Positions 34,831 to 43,428 of a stretch of DNA of 64,000 nucleotides are shown here, in pieces. This stretch comes from Bin18 sp965200355 (GTDB lineage Bacteria; Desulfobacterota; Binatia; Bin18), in NCBI GenBank assembly GCA_965200355.1, contig OZ241351.1, forward strand, positions 2,728,001 through 2,792,000. The letters run 5' to 3'. The notes under the pieces are model-generated. The model was not told the origin of the DNA and did no database searches. It worked only from the letters and a program-made list of their open reading frames with translations. Within the stretch, counting starts at the first letter, position 1, and every line of letters starts with the position of its first letter. A program made the position numbers and the translations under genes.

Positions 34831-35092
34831 GCTCCGGCCTACCGCTCGGTTCCAAAAAGATATTAAAAGAGTCAGGCGGCGGAGGAAGGATATGACGAAA
34901 CTGGAAGAGATCATCAGGAAAATTCAGAGCGGTATCGCCCTTGAGCCTCACAATAATCGTCACCGCTTGAGTGGCCCGCTCGCCCCGAATTGGGAATGTC
35001 ATATCGAATCTGACTGGCTCCTCATCTGGGCCGAGGATGAAGAAGAAATACGACTCATTAGAACTGGCACGCATTCATATCTTTTCGGCTAA
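34823..35092 (+). CDS. YafQ-family mRNA interferase toxin
   Basis: 89 residues, RelE superfamily. The start PTARFQKDIKRVRRRRKDM and the middle HRLSGPLAPNWECHIESDWL are YafQ-like. The catalytic C-terminus is RTGTHSYLFG, with the histidine that YafQ uses for ribosome-dependent mRNA cleavage. Starts inside the end of the antitoxin gene. Confidence 0.9.
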   Translation: MRKLRPTARFQKDIKRVRRRRKDMTKLEEIIRKIQSGIALEPHNNRHRLSGPLAPNWECHIESDWLLIWAEDEEEIRLIRTGTHSYLFG

Positions 35093-35113
35093 AATTCCAA
35101 GGATTCCACGCTT

Positions 35114-36394
35114 ATGGCACTCGCCCGCATTCCGCGCTATTCGGCTCAGGGCCTCAGCCTGATTTCATTTGAGACGCTTTCGTCACCCACGAACGCTGAA
35201 ATTATTCCGTTTACCGCACAGGACCGGGGCGAATCAAAAGGCGTGCTGTACACCCGTGGCGGGGAGAAAACGGTGGTATGCCTGATGCACCCGCGGGCCG
35301 ATATGAGCCGCCACTATGCCATCCCCTATCTGCTGGACGGCGGGTATGCCGCGTTTGGTCAGGAAGGCCGCTGGCCCAGCAACGATATTGCCTGTATCCA
35401 CGAAATGCTGCTGCTGGATATCGCCGCCAGCCTGCGGTACCTCAGAGAAGAACGGGGCTTTGCGTCTATCGTGCTGATCGGCAATAGTGGCGGCGGTTCT
35501 TTATACGCCTTTTATTTGGCCCAAGCCGCGGCCGTGCCGCCGAACCGGCTGACAACGACCCCGGCCGGCGACCCGTATGATCTGAATCGCTTTCAACTGC
35601 CAGGCGCGGATGGGCTGGTGTTTCTGGCGGCCCACCTTGGGGAAGGGAAATTCCTGGAAGGCGCTATCGACCCCTCTCTGACGGATGAGGACGACCCGCT
35701 CTCCTGTGACCCGAGTCTGGATATGTATCATCCGGCGAACGGCTTTTGTGAGCCGCCGAGACCCAGCTCGTATAGCGCCGAGTTTGTCGAGCGCTACCGG
35801 GCCGCTCAGGTGCGGCGGGTGCAGCGCATTGACGCGATTGCCCGTCGCTATGTTGACGAGCAGCGCTATTTTCAGGAACAGATTCGACAGCCGGATTTTG
35901 ACACCCAGTCGCTTGAGCGCAAAACTTTTCTCAGTCGGCGGGCCCTTGTCGGGCGCTATATGGAGATTCATCGCACTGAGGCCAATCTGGCCTATACGGA
36001 CCCGTCGATTCACCCCTCGGCACGGGACTATGGCTCGCTCTGGTCGCCGCGCCCGGACCTGTTTAACTATCTTGAGGCTGGCTTTGCCAAATACCAGACG
36101 CCACGCGCCTGGCTGAGCACGTGGTCGGGCCAATCCTCGCGAGCGGCCGTGCTCGACAATGTGGCCCACCTCCGCCTGCCGACTCTGGTCGTGAATCACA
36201 CCGGAGACCACGCCATTTATCCGCAGGAGTCAGAGGCTGTCTATCATCATTCGCCGGCGGACGACAAACACCTCGCGCATGTAGACGCCGACCACTTTGG
36301 GTTCTCGCTTGCCTCGAAGCCCAATCAGGGTGGCCGCGACGCAACGATGCAGGTGATTGTTGACTGGCTGCGAGCGCGGTTCCCCGGACGCTAG
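35114..36394 (+). CDS. Alpha/beta hydrolase-like protein
   Basis: 426 residues, long for the fold. The nucleophile elbow is IGNSGGGSLYAFYLAQ near residue 125. An N-terminal beta-rich part contains TRGGEKTVVCLMHPRADMS, and there is a long cap-like insertion with helices between about 190 and 350. The C-terminal LPTLVVNHTGDHAIYPQE and ADHFGF supply the acid and histidine of a likely triad. Substrate unknown. Starts 21 nt after the toxin gene, possibly by chance. Confidence 0.75.
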   Translation: MALARIPRYSAQGLSLISFETLSSPTNAEIIPFTAQDRGESKGVLYTRGGEKTVVCLMHPRADMSRHYAIPYLLDGGYAAFGQEGRWPSNDIACIHEMLLLDIAASLRYLREERGFASIVLIGNSGGGSLYAFYLAQAAAVPPNRLTTTPAGDPYDLNRFQLPGADGLVFLAAHLGEGKFLEGAIDPSLTDEDDPLSCDPSLDMYHPANGFCEPPRPSSYSAEFVERYRAAQVRRVQRIDAIARRYVDEQRYFQEQIRQPDFDTQSLERKTFLSRRALVGRYMEIHRTEANLAYTDPSIHPSARDYGSLWSPRPDLFNYLEAGFAKYQTPRAWLSTWSGQSSRAAVLDNVAHLRLPTLVVNHTGDHAIYPQESEAVYHHSPADDKHLAHVDADHFGFSLASKPNQGGRDATMQVIVDWLRARFPGR

Positions 36395-36437
36395 GGGCAG
36401 ACGGCTGCGAGTGCAAACGGTGCACGGCCCTCTGATC

Positions 36438-36467
36438 TTGACACCCTTTTGTCATCCGGCGTACAGT
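36438..36467 (+). promoter_or_regulatory. Promoter of the NTF2-like gene
   Basis: Perfect TTGACA (36438-36443), 18-nt spacer, TACAGT (36462-36467). The start codon follows at 36502 behind a clear GGAGG. Confidence 0.6.
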
Positions 36468-36501
36468 TTCCCCGCTGAAGAACATTTCATAGGAGGGAAT
36501 C

Positions 36502-36900
36502 ATGAGTGCAACGGAGAATAAGGAAATCATCAGAAATATGTTTGCTGAACTCTCGAAAGGGAACGCAGACGCCTTTTTGAGTACCCTGGCGGACGACGTG
36601 AATTTCACCCTGATCGGCTCAACCAAATTCTCGGGGGCGTTCAAGGGCAAGGCGGAATTCGTTGAAAAAGTCCTGGCCCCCCTTGGAGCCCAGCTTGAAA
36701 ACGGGCTGACCATGCACGTGGAGAATCTGATTGCCGAAGGGGATAATGTGGTCATGCAGGGCCGCGGCGAGTCCATGACCAAGTCCGGCCAAGCGTATAA
36801 CAACACCTATGCCCAGGTTTTTCGACTGGAAAACGGCAAAGTGCAACAGGTCATGGAATACCTGGATACCGACCTGGTCAACGAGGTCTTTGGCAAGTAA
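36502..36900 (+). CDS. SnoaL/NTF2-like protein (ketosteroid isomerase-related)
   Basis: 132 residues, one cone-shaped NTF2-like domain: NKEIIRNMFAELSKGNADAF, LADDVNFTLIGSTKFSGAFK, IAEGDNVVMQGRGESMTKSG and VFRLENGKVQQVMEYLDTDL. Such proteins act as small isomerases, hydrolases or ligand binders; function cannot be assigned. GGAGG lies 5-6 nt before ATG. It is the first gene of a run with two hot-dog dehydratases. Confidence 0.85.
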   Translation: MSATENKEIIRNMFAELSKGNADAFLSTLADDVNFTLIGSTKFSGAFKGKAEFVEKVLAPLGAQLENGLTMHVENLIAEGDNVVMQGRGESMTKSGQAYNNTYAQVFRLENGKVQQVMEYLDTDLVNEVFGK

Positions 36901-36956
36901 CGGTCGCTCAGACACGGGGGCCGGTTGCGTGCCGCGTCATCCCACACACCCCTCGT

Positions 36957-37415
36957 ATGGCTGTTGACCGGACAAGTCTGATTGGCAAGGTCCTTGAGCC
37001 TGTCACCTACACGATCCGTGCGGACGATATCCAGGACTATCTGCCGGTTTCGGGTGAGGAACAGGCCGCCTTTCTGAGTGACGAACAAGCCCAAGCCGCG
37101 GGCTACGAACGCCGGGTTATTCCCCCCTCGTTTGCCCCGTTTGTTGCCGTCCTCGCCTTGCTGCGGGCGTTTGATTGGGAGCGGGATTTTCTGTTCAACT
37201 ATCGGACCGGAACCGCCATGTTCGGCGAGCAGGAGCTGGCATATCTGCGGCCCCTGTATGTTGGAGAAACGCTGACCGTTCGGTCCGAAGTTGCGGATGT
37301 GTACGAGAAAAAGGGGAAACGCGCGTTTGACGTGCTCCAGGTCCGTTTTACGGCGACGGACGCCTCTGAAGCGGTCGCCCTGCAGGGGGCGCAGTCGTAT
37401 ATTCTGTTCAAATAG
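36957..37415 (+). CDS. FAS1-like/MaoC-type dehydratase subunit (N-terminal half type)
   Basis: 152 residues with a single hot-dog fold of the kind found in mycobacterial HadA/HadC: VTYTIRADDIQDYLPVSGEE, VIPPSFAPFVAVLALLRAF and GEQELAYLRPLYVGETLTVR. This half usually lacks the catalytic Asp-His and forms a heterodimer with a second hot-dog subunit, here the next gene 3 nt away. Probably a (3R)-hydroxyacyl-CoA or mesaconyl-type thioester hydratase. Confidence 0.8.
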   Translation: MAVDRTSLIGKVLEPVTYTIRADDIQDYLPVSGEEQAAFLSDEQAQAAGYERRVIPPSFAPFVAVLALLRAFDWERDFLFNYRTGTAMFGEQELAYLRPLYVGETLTVRSEVADVYEKKGKRAFDVLQVRFTATDASEAVALQGAQSYILFK

Positions 37416-37418
37416 CTC

Positions 37419-37859
37419 ATGGACACCCGACCGAAGATATTTTTTGACGAAGCGTATGCAGGGATGCCGCTCCCCCAGGCGACCTATGGTCCGATGGATC
37501 GCTTGGCCTATATCCCGGTCGCCATCATTTTGCGCGATACCAATCCGCTCCACCTTGACCGCGTCTACGCGCGGGAACGCGGGCTGCCCGACGTTGTGCA
37601 ACAAGGTCCCCTCAACGAGACCTTTCTGTATCGTTTTCTGACCGATTGGCTCCACCGTCCTTGGGACCTGCGAAAAACCAGGCTGCGTTTTGCCGCCAAT
37701 GTTTTTCCGGGTGATCGTCTGACCTGCGGCGGAGTGGTGACGCGAACGTATCAGGCCCAGGACGAGCCCAGGGTCGATTGTGAAATCTGGCAGCAGAATC
37801 AAAAAGGGGAGAAAATTCTGACTGGCGAGGCGACCTTTACCCTGCCCCAACGGGGGTAG
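37419..37859 (+). CDS. MaoC-like dehydratase, catalytic subunit type
   Basis: 146 residues. The hydratase motif region reads VAIILRDTNPLHLDRVYARE, with the Asp and His in D-x4-H spacing used by R-specific hydratases. TFLYRFLTDWLHRPWDLRKT and FPGDRLTCGGVVTRTY complete the hot dog. It follows the partner subunit by 3 nt and should form the active heterodimer with it. Confidence 0.83.
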   Translation: MDTRPKIFFDEAYAGMPLPQATYGPMDRLAYIPVAIILRDTNPLHLDRVYARERGLPDVVQQGPLNETFLYRFLTDWLHRPWDLRKTRLRFAANVFPGDRLTCGGVVTRTYQAQDEPRVDCEIWQQNQKGEKILTGEATFTLPQRG

Positions 37860-37876
37860 AGGGTGTGTAGGGTCGG

Positions 37877-38482
37877 GTGGTGGGTAGACTGGCTGAAAAA
37901 CAACGCCTGCGCACCCTGCTGCGTCAGCGACGGCGGGCGCTTTCAGCCCAGACCGTCAAGAAAAACAGTCAGTGGATTGCGGCCCGTTTATGCACTCTGA
38001 CGATGTTTCACCAGGCCCGACAGCTTCTTCTCTATAGTCCTGATGACAATGAGGTGGACACCGAGAGCCTGTGGCAGGAAGCCCGTCAGCGCGGCCGAGC
38101 GGTCTACTATCCGAGGGTCACGGCAGATAAGCAGGCGCTTGAGTTTGTCAGGCGCACCAACACCGAGGCTTTGATTCCGGGGGTGTTTGATATCCTGGTG
38201 CCGCCCGGAGCAGACCTGCTCACGAGTGTCACTCAGACGGATATCGTGCTGCTCCCCGGCGTTGGTTTTGACCCGGCCGGCCACCGGCTTGGACGCGGCC
38301 GAGGCTATTATGACCGAGCTTTAAGCGGCAAATTAGCAGGGGCGCTGCATATTGGTCTGGCCCATGACTGTCAGGTCGTTCCCCACCTCCCGGTTGATCC
38401 GCACGACGAGCGTGTGGATTATGTTGTGACTGAAAAGCGCCTGATTACCTGTGGCCAGACCAGGCTGGGCAAGGATGCCTAG
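37877..38482 (+). CDS. 5-formyltetrahydrofolate cyclo-ligase
   Basis: 201 residues. Converts 5-formyl-THF to 5,10-methenyl-THF. Signature parts are EKQRLRTLLRQRRRAL near the start, DIVLLPGVGFDPAGHRLGRG and YDRAL in the ATP/folate site. GTG 37877 begins 17 nt after the dehydratase gene; the following codon is also GTG. Confidence 0.92.
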   Translation: MVGRLAEKQRLRTLLRQRRRALSAQTVKKNSQWIAARLCTLTMFHQARQLLLYSPDDNEVDTESLWQEARQRGRAVYYPRVTADKQALEFVRRTNTEALIPGVFDILVPPGADLLTSVTQTDIVLLPGVGFDPAGHRLGRGRGYYDRALSGKLAGALHIGLAHDCQVVPHLPVDPHDERVDYVVTEKRLITCGQTRLGKDA

Positions 38483-38505
38483 ACGAGCGCCCGGAGAGCG
38501 GCAAG

Positions 38506-38524
38506 AACCGGCTGGCAGCCGGTT
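38506..38524. terminator. Hairpin after the cyclo-ligase gene
   Basis: AACCGGCT - GGC - AGCCGGTT, perfect 8-bp stem with a 3-nt loop. The T content behind it on the plus strand is only moderate, so termination may be partial. A TATAGT at 38553-38558 could be the -10 of sdhA, with a weak TTGCTC 18 nt upstream. Confidence 0.45.
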
Positions 38525-38579
38525 GGATTTGCTCTCTTTGCCCCGTTTCGGCTATAGTATCCGGCGCTAGAGAAGGTTC

Positions 38580-40199
38580 ATGCCAAAATACGATGTTCTT
38601 ATTGTTGGGGGCGGAGTGGCCGGACTTCAAGCCGCCCTTGCAGCCAAGCAGGCCGGAGCGCAGGTTGCCCTGCTGAGCAAGACCCACCCGCTGCGCAGCC
38701 ATTCCGCGACATCTTCTGACGGCTTGAATGCCGCCTGTGGAGCCGACGACTCCTGGCAGCAGCACGCCCAGGATACGAGCCGGGCCGGGGCGGGTCTGTG
38801 CGATCAGGCGGCGGTTGAAGAGATGTGCCGCGCCGCGCCAGACGACATTATTCGTCTCGACCATATTGGCGTGCCGTTTAACCGCAATGCTGAGGGCAAA
38901 CTCGACCGCTGGGCCCTCGGTGGGCATACGAATCCGCGCACGGCGTTTTCTGCTGATATGACCGGCCATGCCGTGCTGAACTCGCTGCATGAGCAATGTA
39001 TGCGGGAAGATATTCCCAGTCATGAAGAGTGGCTCGTGACCTCGCTGGTTGTTGAGGATGGACGCTGTTGCGGGGCGCTCGCCCTGGAGTTGAGAGCCGG
39101 CACCCTTGAGGCGTTCAGCGCGTCCGCGGTTGTGCTGGCCACTGGCGGTGCCGGGCGCGTCTATGCCCCGAGCACGGCCTCGCATTCGTGCTGTGGTGAC
39201 GGCATGAGCTTGGCTTATCGGGCTGGGTTGAGCCTCAGAGATATGGAGATGGTGCAATACCATCCGCTCGGTTTTTGTGAACGGGCCGCCTTTGCCTCTG
39301 AAGGGGCCTTGGGCGAGGGCGGGGTGCTGTGTGACCCGGACGGACAGCCCATCCCTCAGACCAACGGTCTCCCGTTACGAGACGCGCTGTGTCGCTCGCT
39401 CGCTTCCGCCGGGGATGGGGTCACGCTCGACCTCCGCTCGCTGGGCCCAGAGCGTATTCGCGCTCGCTTCCTCTATTTGGAGCGAGCGGCTACTGAAATA
39501 GCTGGTATCAGTCTGGAGCGCGCGCCCCTGCCGGTCATGCCGCGTATGCACCGTGTTCTGGGTGGCATCCAGACCGATACCCACGGAGCAACCGCTCTTT
39601 CCGGTCTATTTGCCGCCGGGGAATGCGCCTCCCCTGGGGTGCATGGGGCCAACACTCTGGTTGGGAATGCGCTGACCGCCAGCATGGTCTTTGGTCGGCG
39701 GGCCGGCAGGGCCGCGGCTGCCCATGTGTCGCATACCTCTTCTCAGGCGATTGCGGACTCTTTTCTGCAGGACGCTCGACACGCACTGGCCGCGGCTTTT
39801 TCCCGACCAACGGCCGGGGAGAGCGTGGTTGCAATGCAGCGGGCGCTGGCAAGCACAATGGCCGAGCACGTTGGGCTTGTCCGGGACGAAGCCGGATTGC
39901 AGGAGGCTGCTCGCCGTGTCATCGACCTGAAGGGGCGCTATGACCAAGTTGGGCTCCGACACCACGGAAAAATGTATAACCATGAATTGCTGACCTTTTA
40001 TGAGCTGGGAACGCTGCTCGACGTTGCCGGAGCCATTGTGGCTGCGGCTCAGGGCCGGCAGGAAAGCCGTGGAGTCCACCAGCGGCGAGACTTTCCGGCC
40101 CCGAACGAGGCGGCGGGCCAGCATCACTCGCTGGTGCGGTGTGGCCCTGAGGGACCAGTCCTGACCACCAGTCCGGTCAATGCCGGGCAGTCGGCGTGA
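38580..40199 (+). CDS. sdhA: Succinate dehydrogenase/fumarate reductase flavoprotein subunit
   Basis: 539 residues. N-terminal dinucleotide motif VGGGVAGLQAALAAKQAG, the flavinylation-type histidine in KTHPLRSHSATSSDG, the capping/active region GGHTNPRTAFSADMTGHAVL and the second FAD motif GLFAAGECASPGVHGANTLVG are present. ATG 38580 with AGAAGG upstream. sdhB and a heterodisulfide-reductase-B-like gene follow. There is no sdhC/sdhD, so this is the SdhE-anchored (class E) type. Shorter than the 580-600 residues of classical SdhA. Confidence 0.92.
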   Translation: MPKYDVLIVGGGVAGLQAALAAKQAGAQVALLSKTHPLRSHSATSSDGLNAACGADDSWQQHAQDTSRAGAGLCDQAAVEEMCRAAPDDIIRLDHIGVPFNRNAEGKLDRWALGGHTNPRTAFSADMTGHAVLNSLHEQCMREDIPSHEEWLVTSLVVEDGRCCGALALELRAGTLEAFSASAVVLATGGAGRVYAPSTASHSCCGDGMSLAYRAGLSLRDMEMVQYHPLGFCERAAFASEGALGEGGVLCDPDGQPIPQTNGLPLRDALCRSLASAGDGVTLDLRSLGPERIRARFLYLERAATEIAGISLERAPLPVMPRMHRVLGGIQTDTHGATALSGLFAAGECASPGVHGANTLVGNALTASMVFGRRAGRAAAAHVSHTSSQAIADSFLQDARHALAAAFSRPTAGESVVAMQRALASTMAEHVGLVRDEAGLQEAARRVIDLKGRYDQVGLRHHGKMYNHELLTFYELGTLLDVAGAIVAAAQGRQESRGVHQRRDFPAPNEAAGQHHSLVRCGPEGPVLTTSPVNAGQSA

Positions 40200-40237
40200 C
40201 GGGAAGCTATTAAGGCAGAGGAATGGAGGGCTGACCT

Positions 40238-41206
40238 ATGGAAACAACATTTAAGGTCTACCGTTTCGACCCCGAAAACGGGAGCAAACCAGATTTTGCG
40301 ACCTACCAAGTGGACCTGCCGGATTCGGCCACCGTGATGGATGGGCTCAGGCATATTCGGGATGAGCAGGACCCCAGCTTGGCGTTTCGGGCCTCGTGTG
40401 AGCGGGGGTCGTGTGGCGACTGTGCGCTTCGCATAAACAAAAAAGGTCGGCTGGGCTGTACCCTGAAAATTGCCAAAACGGTCAAGAAGGGCGTTGTGAC
40501 CGTTGAGCCTATTCGGAATATCCCGGTGCTGAAAGACTTGGTGTATGACCTTGAGGACTTCCTGTGGAAGAAAATCAAATCGGTCCAGCCCTGGATTACG
40601 CCCCGCGAGCCGGAACCCGCGGGTGAATACATCGTGGCCGAGGAGCAGCTGGCCGAAGTCCGCAAGTCAATGAGCTGTATCATGTGCGGCCTGTGTGATG
40701 AGGGCTGCGCGGTAATTAAGATCGACAAGGACTTTGTTGGCCCGGCCGCCCTCACCAAGGCGCATCGCGCTGTTTTTGACCCGCGTGATGGACAGCACAA
40801 CGAGCGCCTCACCCTGGTCAGCGAGCCCAACGGGGTCTGGGACTGTACCCACTGTTTTGAAGCCAACGGGCACTGCCCCCTGGGCCTGGAACCGACGGAC
40901 CGGCTGTTTGAGGTACGTGACGAGGCGATTCGACAAGGCATTCGCTCCGGCACCAAGAACCCCAAGGTCCAGCGGCATTACGACAGCTTCCTAAATTCGG
41001 TCAAGCGTAGCGGCTGGCTGGATGAAGGCCGGCTGGCCATCGAGAGCGAGGGCCTGACCAATATCGCTGGCTTGGCCAAACTCCTGCCCACGGTGCTCCG
41101 GGCCATTCCCAAGGGCAAGGCCCCAATGCCGTATCTCCATCCCAAGCGACCGGGCGCCCAAGCGATTCGGCGCATCATCGACAAAGCCCAGAGGAGCGAA
41201 GCATGA
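40238..41206 (+). CDS. sdhB: Succinate dehydrogenase/fumarate reductase iron-sulfur subunit, extended
   Basis: 322 residues. The [2Fe-2S] site is CERGSCGDC plus a downstream Cys (GRLGC) at about 52-70. The [4Fe-4S]/[3Fe-4S] region is CIMCGLCDEGC and CTHCFEANGHCP at about 150-215. The C-terminus is some 70 residues longer than in classical SdhB (AGLAKLLPTVLRAIPKGKAP), a feature of versions that dock to a CCG-domain subunit. The stop overlaps the next ATG (ATGA). Confidence 0.93.
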   Translation: METTFKVYRFDPENGSKPDFATYQVDLPDSATVMDGLRHIRDEQDPSLAFRASCERGSCGDCALRINKKGRLGCTLKIAKTVKKGVVTVEPIRNIPVLKDLVYDLEDFLWKKIKSVQPWITPREPEPAGEYIVAEEQLAEVRKSMSCIMCGLCDEGCAVIKIDKDFVGPAALTKAHRAVFDPRDGQHNERLTLVSEPNGVWDCTHCFEANGHCPLGLEPTDRLFEVRDEAIRQGIRSGTKNPKVQRHYDSFLNSVKRSGWLDEGRLAIESEGLTNIAGLAKLLPTVLRAIPKGKAPMPYLHPKRPGAQAIRRIIDKAQRSEA

Positions 41207-42090
41207 AGTACGCATTTTATCCAGGCTGTGTATCGCGTGGGGCCTGTCCCGAGCTGTATCCCGCTTCGGTCAAGGTCGCGGAAAAACTCGGGATCGAAAT
41301 CGAAGAGGTGACCGATGTCGGCTGTACCGGGGCCGGGGTGTTGAGCCGTGACCTGTCCGACCCCATCAACGCACGGACCTTGGCCAAGGTGGAAGCCATG
41401 GGGCTGTCCTCCCTCATGACGATCTGTAGTACCTGTCAGGGGGTCTTCACCCAGGCCAACCACCGCTTCAAAAACGAGCCTGAGTATCGCCAGAAAATTA
41501 ATACCGAATACCTGGCCGAGGAAGGGCTGGAATATAAGGGGACGGTGGAGGTCAAGCATCTTTTATGGGTGCTGATGGAGGACTATGGGGTAGAGAATCT
41601 GAAACCGTACATTAAGCGGAAACTGACCGGGCTCAAGGTCGCGCCGTTCTACGGCTGCTATATCCGGCGTCCGACCTCCATTATTGCGCCCAAAGGCTTG
41701 TCAGGGCGAAAAACATATATAGAAGAGCTACTTGACCTTCTTGGTGCCGAGTCCGTGGATTCGAGCGGAAAGTCCAAATGCTGCGGGTTTCCGATTCTGA
41801 CGGTCAACGAAGAGAATTCAATGCGGATGGTAAGCGATCATACCGGTGACGCGAAGACGAAAGGGGCAGACTGCATGGTGACGCCTTGTCCCCTGTGCCA
41901 TCTGAATCTTGACGCCAACCAGCCGACGGCCGAGAAACAGGCCGGGACTGAGATCGGGATGCCGATTATCCATCTCCCGCAGCTCCTGGGACTGGCCTTG
42001 GGCTTCGACGAGAAAGAAATGGAACTCCAGCGGCATATCGTTTCGACCGCCTCCGTTTCGCGTCAACTCGAAGTCAGCATCAGGTCATAG
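41203..42090 (+). CDS. Heterodisulfide reductase subunit B-like protein (SdhE-type anchor)
   Basis: 295 residues. Two cysteine-rich CCG domains: FYPGCVSRGACPELYPAS and GCTGAGVL, ICSTCQGVF in the first; FYGCYIRRP, SKCCGFPIL and TPCPLCHLNLD in the second. They bind unusual iron-sulfur clusters in HdrB and in the SdhE subunit of archaeal and cyanobacterial succinate dehydrogenases. Coupled to sdhB by ATGA overlap, it probably forms the membrane-facing quinone-reducing part in place of SdhC/D. No transmembrane segment seen. Confidence 0.9.
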   Translation: MKYAFYPGCVSRGACPELYPASVKVAEKLGIEIEEVTDVGCTGAGVLSRDLSDPINARTLAKVEAMGLSSLMTICSTCQGVFTQANHRFKNEPEYRQKINTEYLAEEGLEYKGTVEVKHLLWVLMEDYGVENLKPYIKRKLTGLKVAPFYGCYIRRPTSIIAPKGLSGRKTYIEELLDLLGAESVDSSGKSKCCGFPILTVNEENSMRMVSDHTGDAKTKGADCMVTPCPLCHLNLDANQPTAEKQAGTEIGMPIIHLPQLLGLALGFDEKEMELQRHIVSTASVSRQLEVSIRS

Positions 42091-42103
42091 CGTCCCCCTT
42101 TCG

Positions 42104-43135
42104 ATGCCGACGAGAAAGCCGTTTCGTCAGCCCGATGAGATATTTGCGCTCCTGACCAAAGAGCCGCTCTCCCCGCTCTACCTCTTTCACGGTGAGGAAG
42201 CATATTTCATCAATCGTGCCATTGCCCAGGTCCGGGCACGTCTGGGTGAAAACCCGGCAGTCCATACGTTCTATGCGGGAGAAGACCCGCTTGAGCAGGT
42301 GCTTGATGCCTGGGGCACTGCCTCACTGTTTGCCGCCCGTCAACTCGTCGTGCTCAAAAACGCGGGTCAACTGTCGTCCGAAGACCGCGAGCGGCTGGCC
42401 GGCGAAGCCGCCCTCCGGGATGACACTCAGCCCCTGGTGGTCTGTGTGCAGGGCCGGGCCAATCTCAGCCAGAAATTCTTTTCTGTGTGTGCCAAGCGGG
42501 GCTTTGTGGGCGAATTCCGTCCGCCTTTTATCAACCAGATTCCTGGCTGGGCGCAGCGTTTTGCTCGGGAACGGGGGGTCCGGCTCAGCGCCGAAGCAGC
42601 CACGTATTTGGCCGATCATATTGGAACGGACCTGCTGGCCCTGTCCACTGAAATCGATAAGCTGGTGGCCTTTGTTTTCCCAGCAACGACAATAGAGCCG
42701 ACGGTGGTTAGGCAATGTACGGGGGAGGTGCATCAGCACTCGGCTTTTGATCTGGCCGAGGCTTTGGGGCGGCGTAACCGCAAACGGGCGGTCCGCTTGG
42801 TCCAGGAAGTATTGAGCGATGAGAAGCGGGCGCTCCCAGCCTTACATGCGCTGGTCAGTCACTTCCGCCGTCTGTGGCAGGTCAAGGATTTATCCGATGC
42901 GAAGGCCCCGAGCAGTCAGATTGAACGGGCGGTCGGCCTGCGTGGCCAGCGGCTGCGGGCTGCGGTGGAGCAGGGTCGTGTCTTTTCAAAGACGGATCTG
43001 CGGCGTATCCTGCGCCACGCTTCGCAGCTCGACCTCGCCCTCAAATCGAGCCCGACCTCGCCCCGCCTCTTGTTCGACGCCTTTGTCTTGGACGTCTGCG
43101 GGAGCATGGCCGTTACCGGGAAGCCTCAACGGTGA
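42104..43135 (+). CDS. holA: DNA polymerase III subunit delta
   Basis: 343 residues from ATG 42104; the frame is open to 41909 inside the previous gene. Clamp-loader delta: EIFALLTKEPLSPLYLFHGE then EAYFINRAIAQVRARL, VLDAWGTASLFAARQLVVLK, YLADHIGTDLLALSTEIDKL, SAFDLAEALGRRNRKRAVRL and LHALVSHFRRLWQVKDL. Opens the sliding clamp during loading. A convergent small transcription unit with its own terminator lies downstream. Confidence 0.92.
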   Translation: MPTRKPFRQPDEIFALLTKEPLSPLYLFHGEEAYFINRAIAQVRARLGENPAVHTFYAGEDPLEQVLDAWGTASLFAARQLVVLKNAGQLSSEDRERLAGEAALRDDTQPLVVCVQGRANLSQKFFSVCAKRGFVGEFRPPFINQIPGWAQRFARERGVRLSAEAATYLADHIGTDLLALSTEIDKLVAFVFPATTIEPTVVRQCTGEVHQHSAFDLAEALGRRNRKRAVRLVQEVLSDEKRALPALHALVSHFRRLWQVKDLSDAKAPSSQIERAVGLRGQRLRAAVEQGRVFSKTDLRRILRHASQLDLALKSSPTSPRLLFDAFVLDVCGSMAVTGKPQR

Positions 43136-43161
43136 CAGACAAATTCGCTGTTGATTCTCAG

Positions 43162-43228
43162 AAAAAACCCCGGCAATGCTACGTCCGCAGGGACGTCCCG
43201 TGGGTGATGAACACGGGCTGCCGGGGTT
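43162..43228 (-). terminator. Terminator of the minus-strand short-ORF locus
   Basis: On the minus strand AACCCCGGC (43228-43220) pairs with GCCGGGGTT (43074-type arm at 43074 is not meant; the arm is 43174-43166), a 9-bp stem ending in six T (43167-43162). The 45-nt loop contains an inner hairpin ACGTCC-CTGC-GGACGT. In the plus direction the same stem could end holA, but the T-run is on the minus side. Confidence 0.7.
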
Positions 43229-43278
43229 ACGGTGGTGCCTGGTCCTCCCAAGCGACCACCCGATTGGGATAGGTCGGC

Positions 43279-43323
43279 CTAGGAGGCCACCACCTCACTG
43301 ATCACCGTCGTTGATAACTGCAC
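43279..43323 (-). CDS. 14-residue short ORF with perfect Shine-Dalgarno
   Basis: GTG 43323-43321 is preceded by AAAGGAGG (43338-43331) at a 7-nt spacing. The reading MQLSTTVISEVVAS ends at TAG 43281-43279. The last codons and stop carry CCTCCT (complement of 43281-43286), which can pair with the AGGAGG of its own ribosome binding site, so translation could be self-regulated. A perfect TATAAT lies about 90 nt upstream and an intrinsic terminator downstream. No known family; the peptide itself may be the product or just a sensor of ribosome passage. Confidence 0.5.
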   Translation of the reverse strand: MQLSTTVISEVVAS

Positions 43324-43428
43324 TAGACCACCTCCTTTCTCGGCGCACCCAGCGCGGGCCCAGAATCCGCTCAGCCAGGAACCGGTCGCCGCTACCGGCC
43401 CGAGGCTCGGTCCGCTCTGTCCTACCGT

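Noticed and set aside
43321..43340. Resemblance of ACCTCCTTTCT on the plus strand to the 3' end of 16S rRNA
   Set aside because: It is just the complement of the strong Shine-Dalgarno of the minus-strand short ORF; no rRNA sequence surrounds it.
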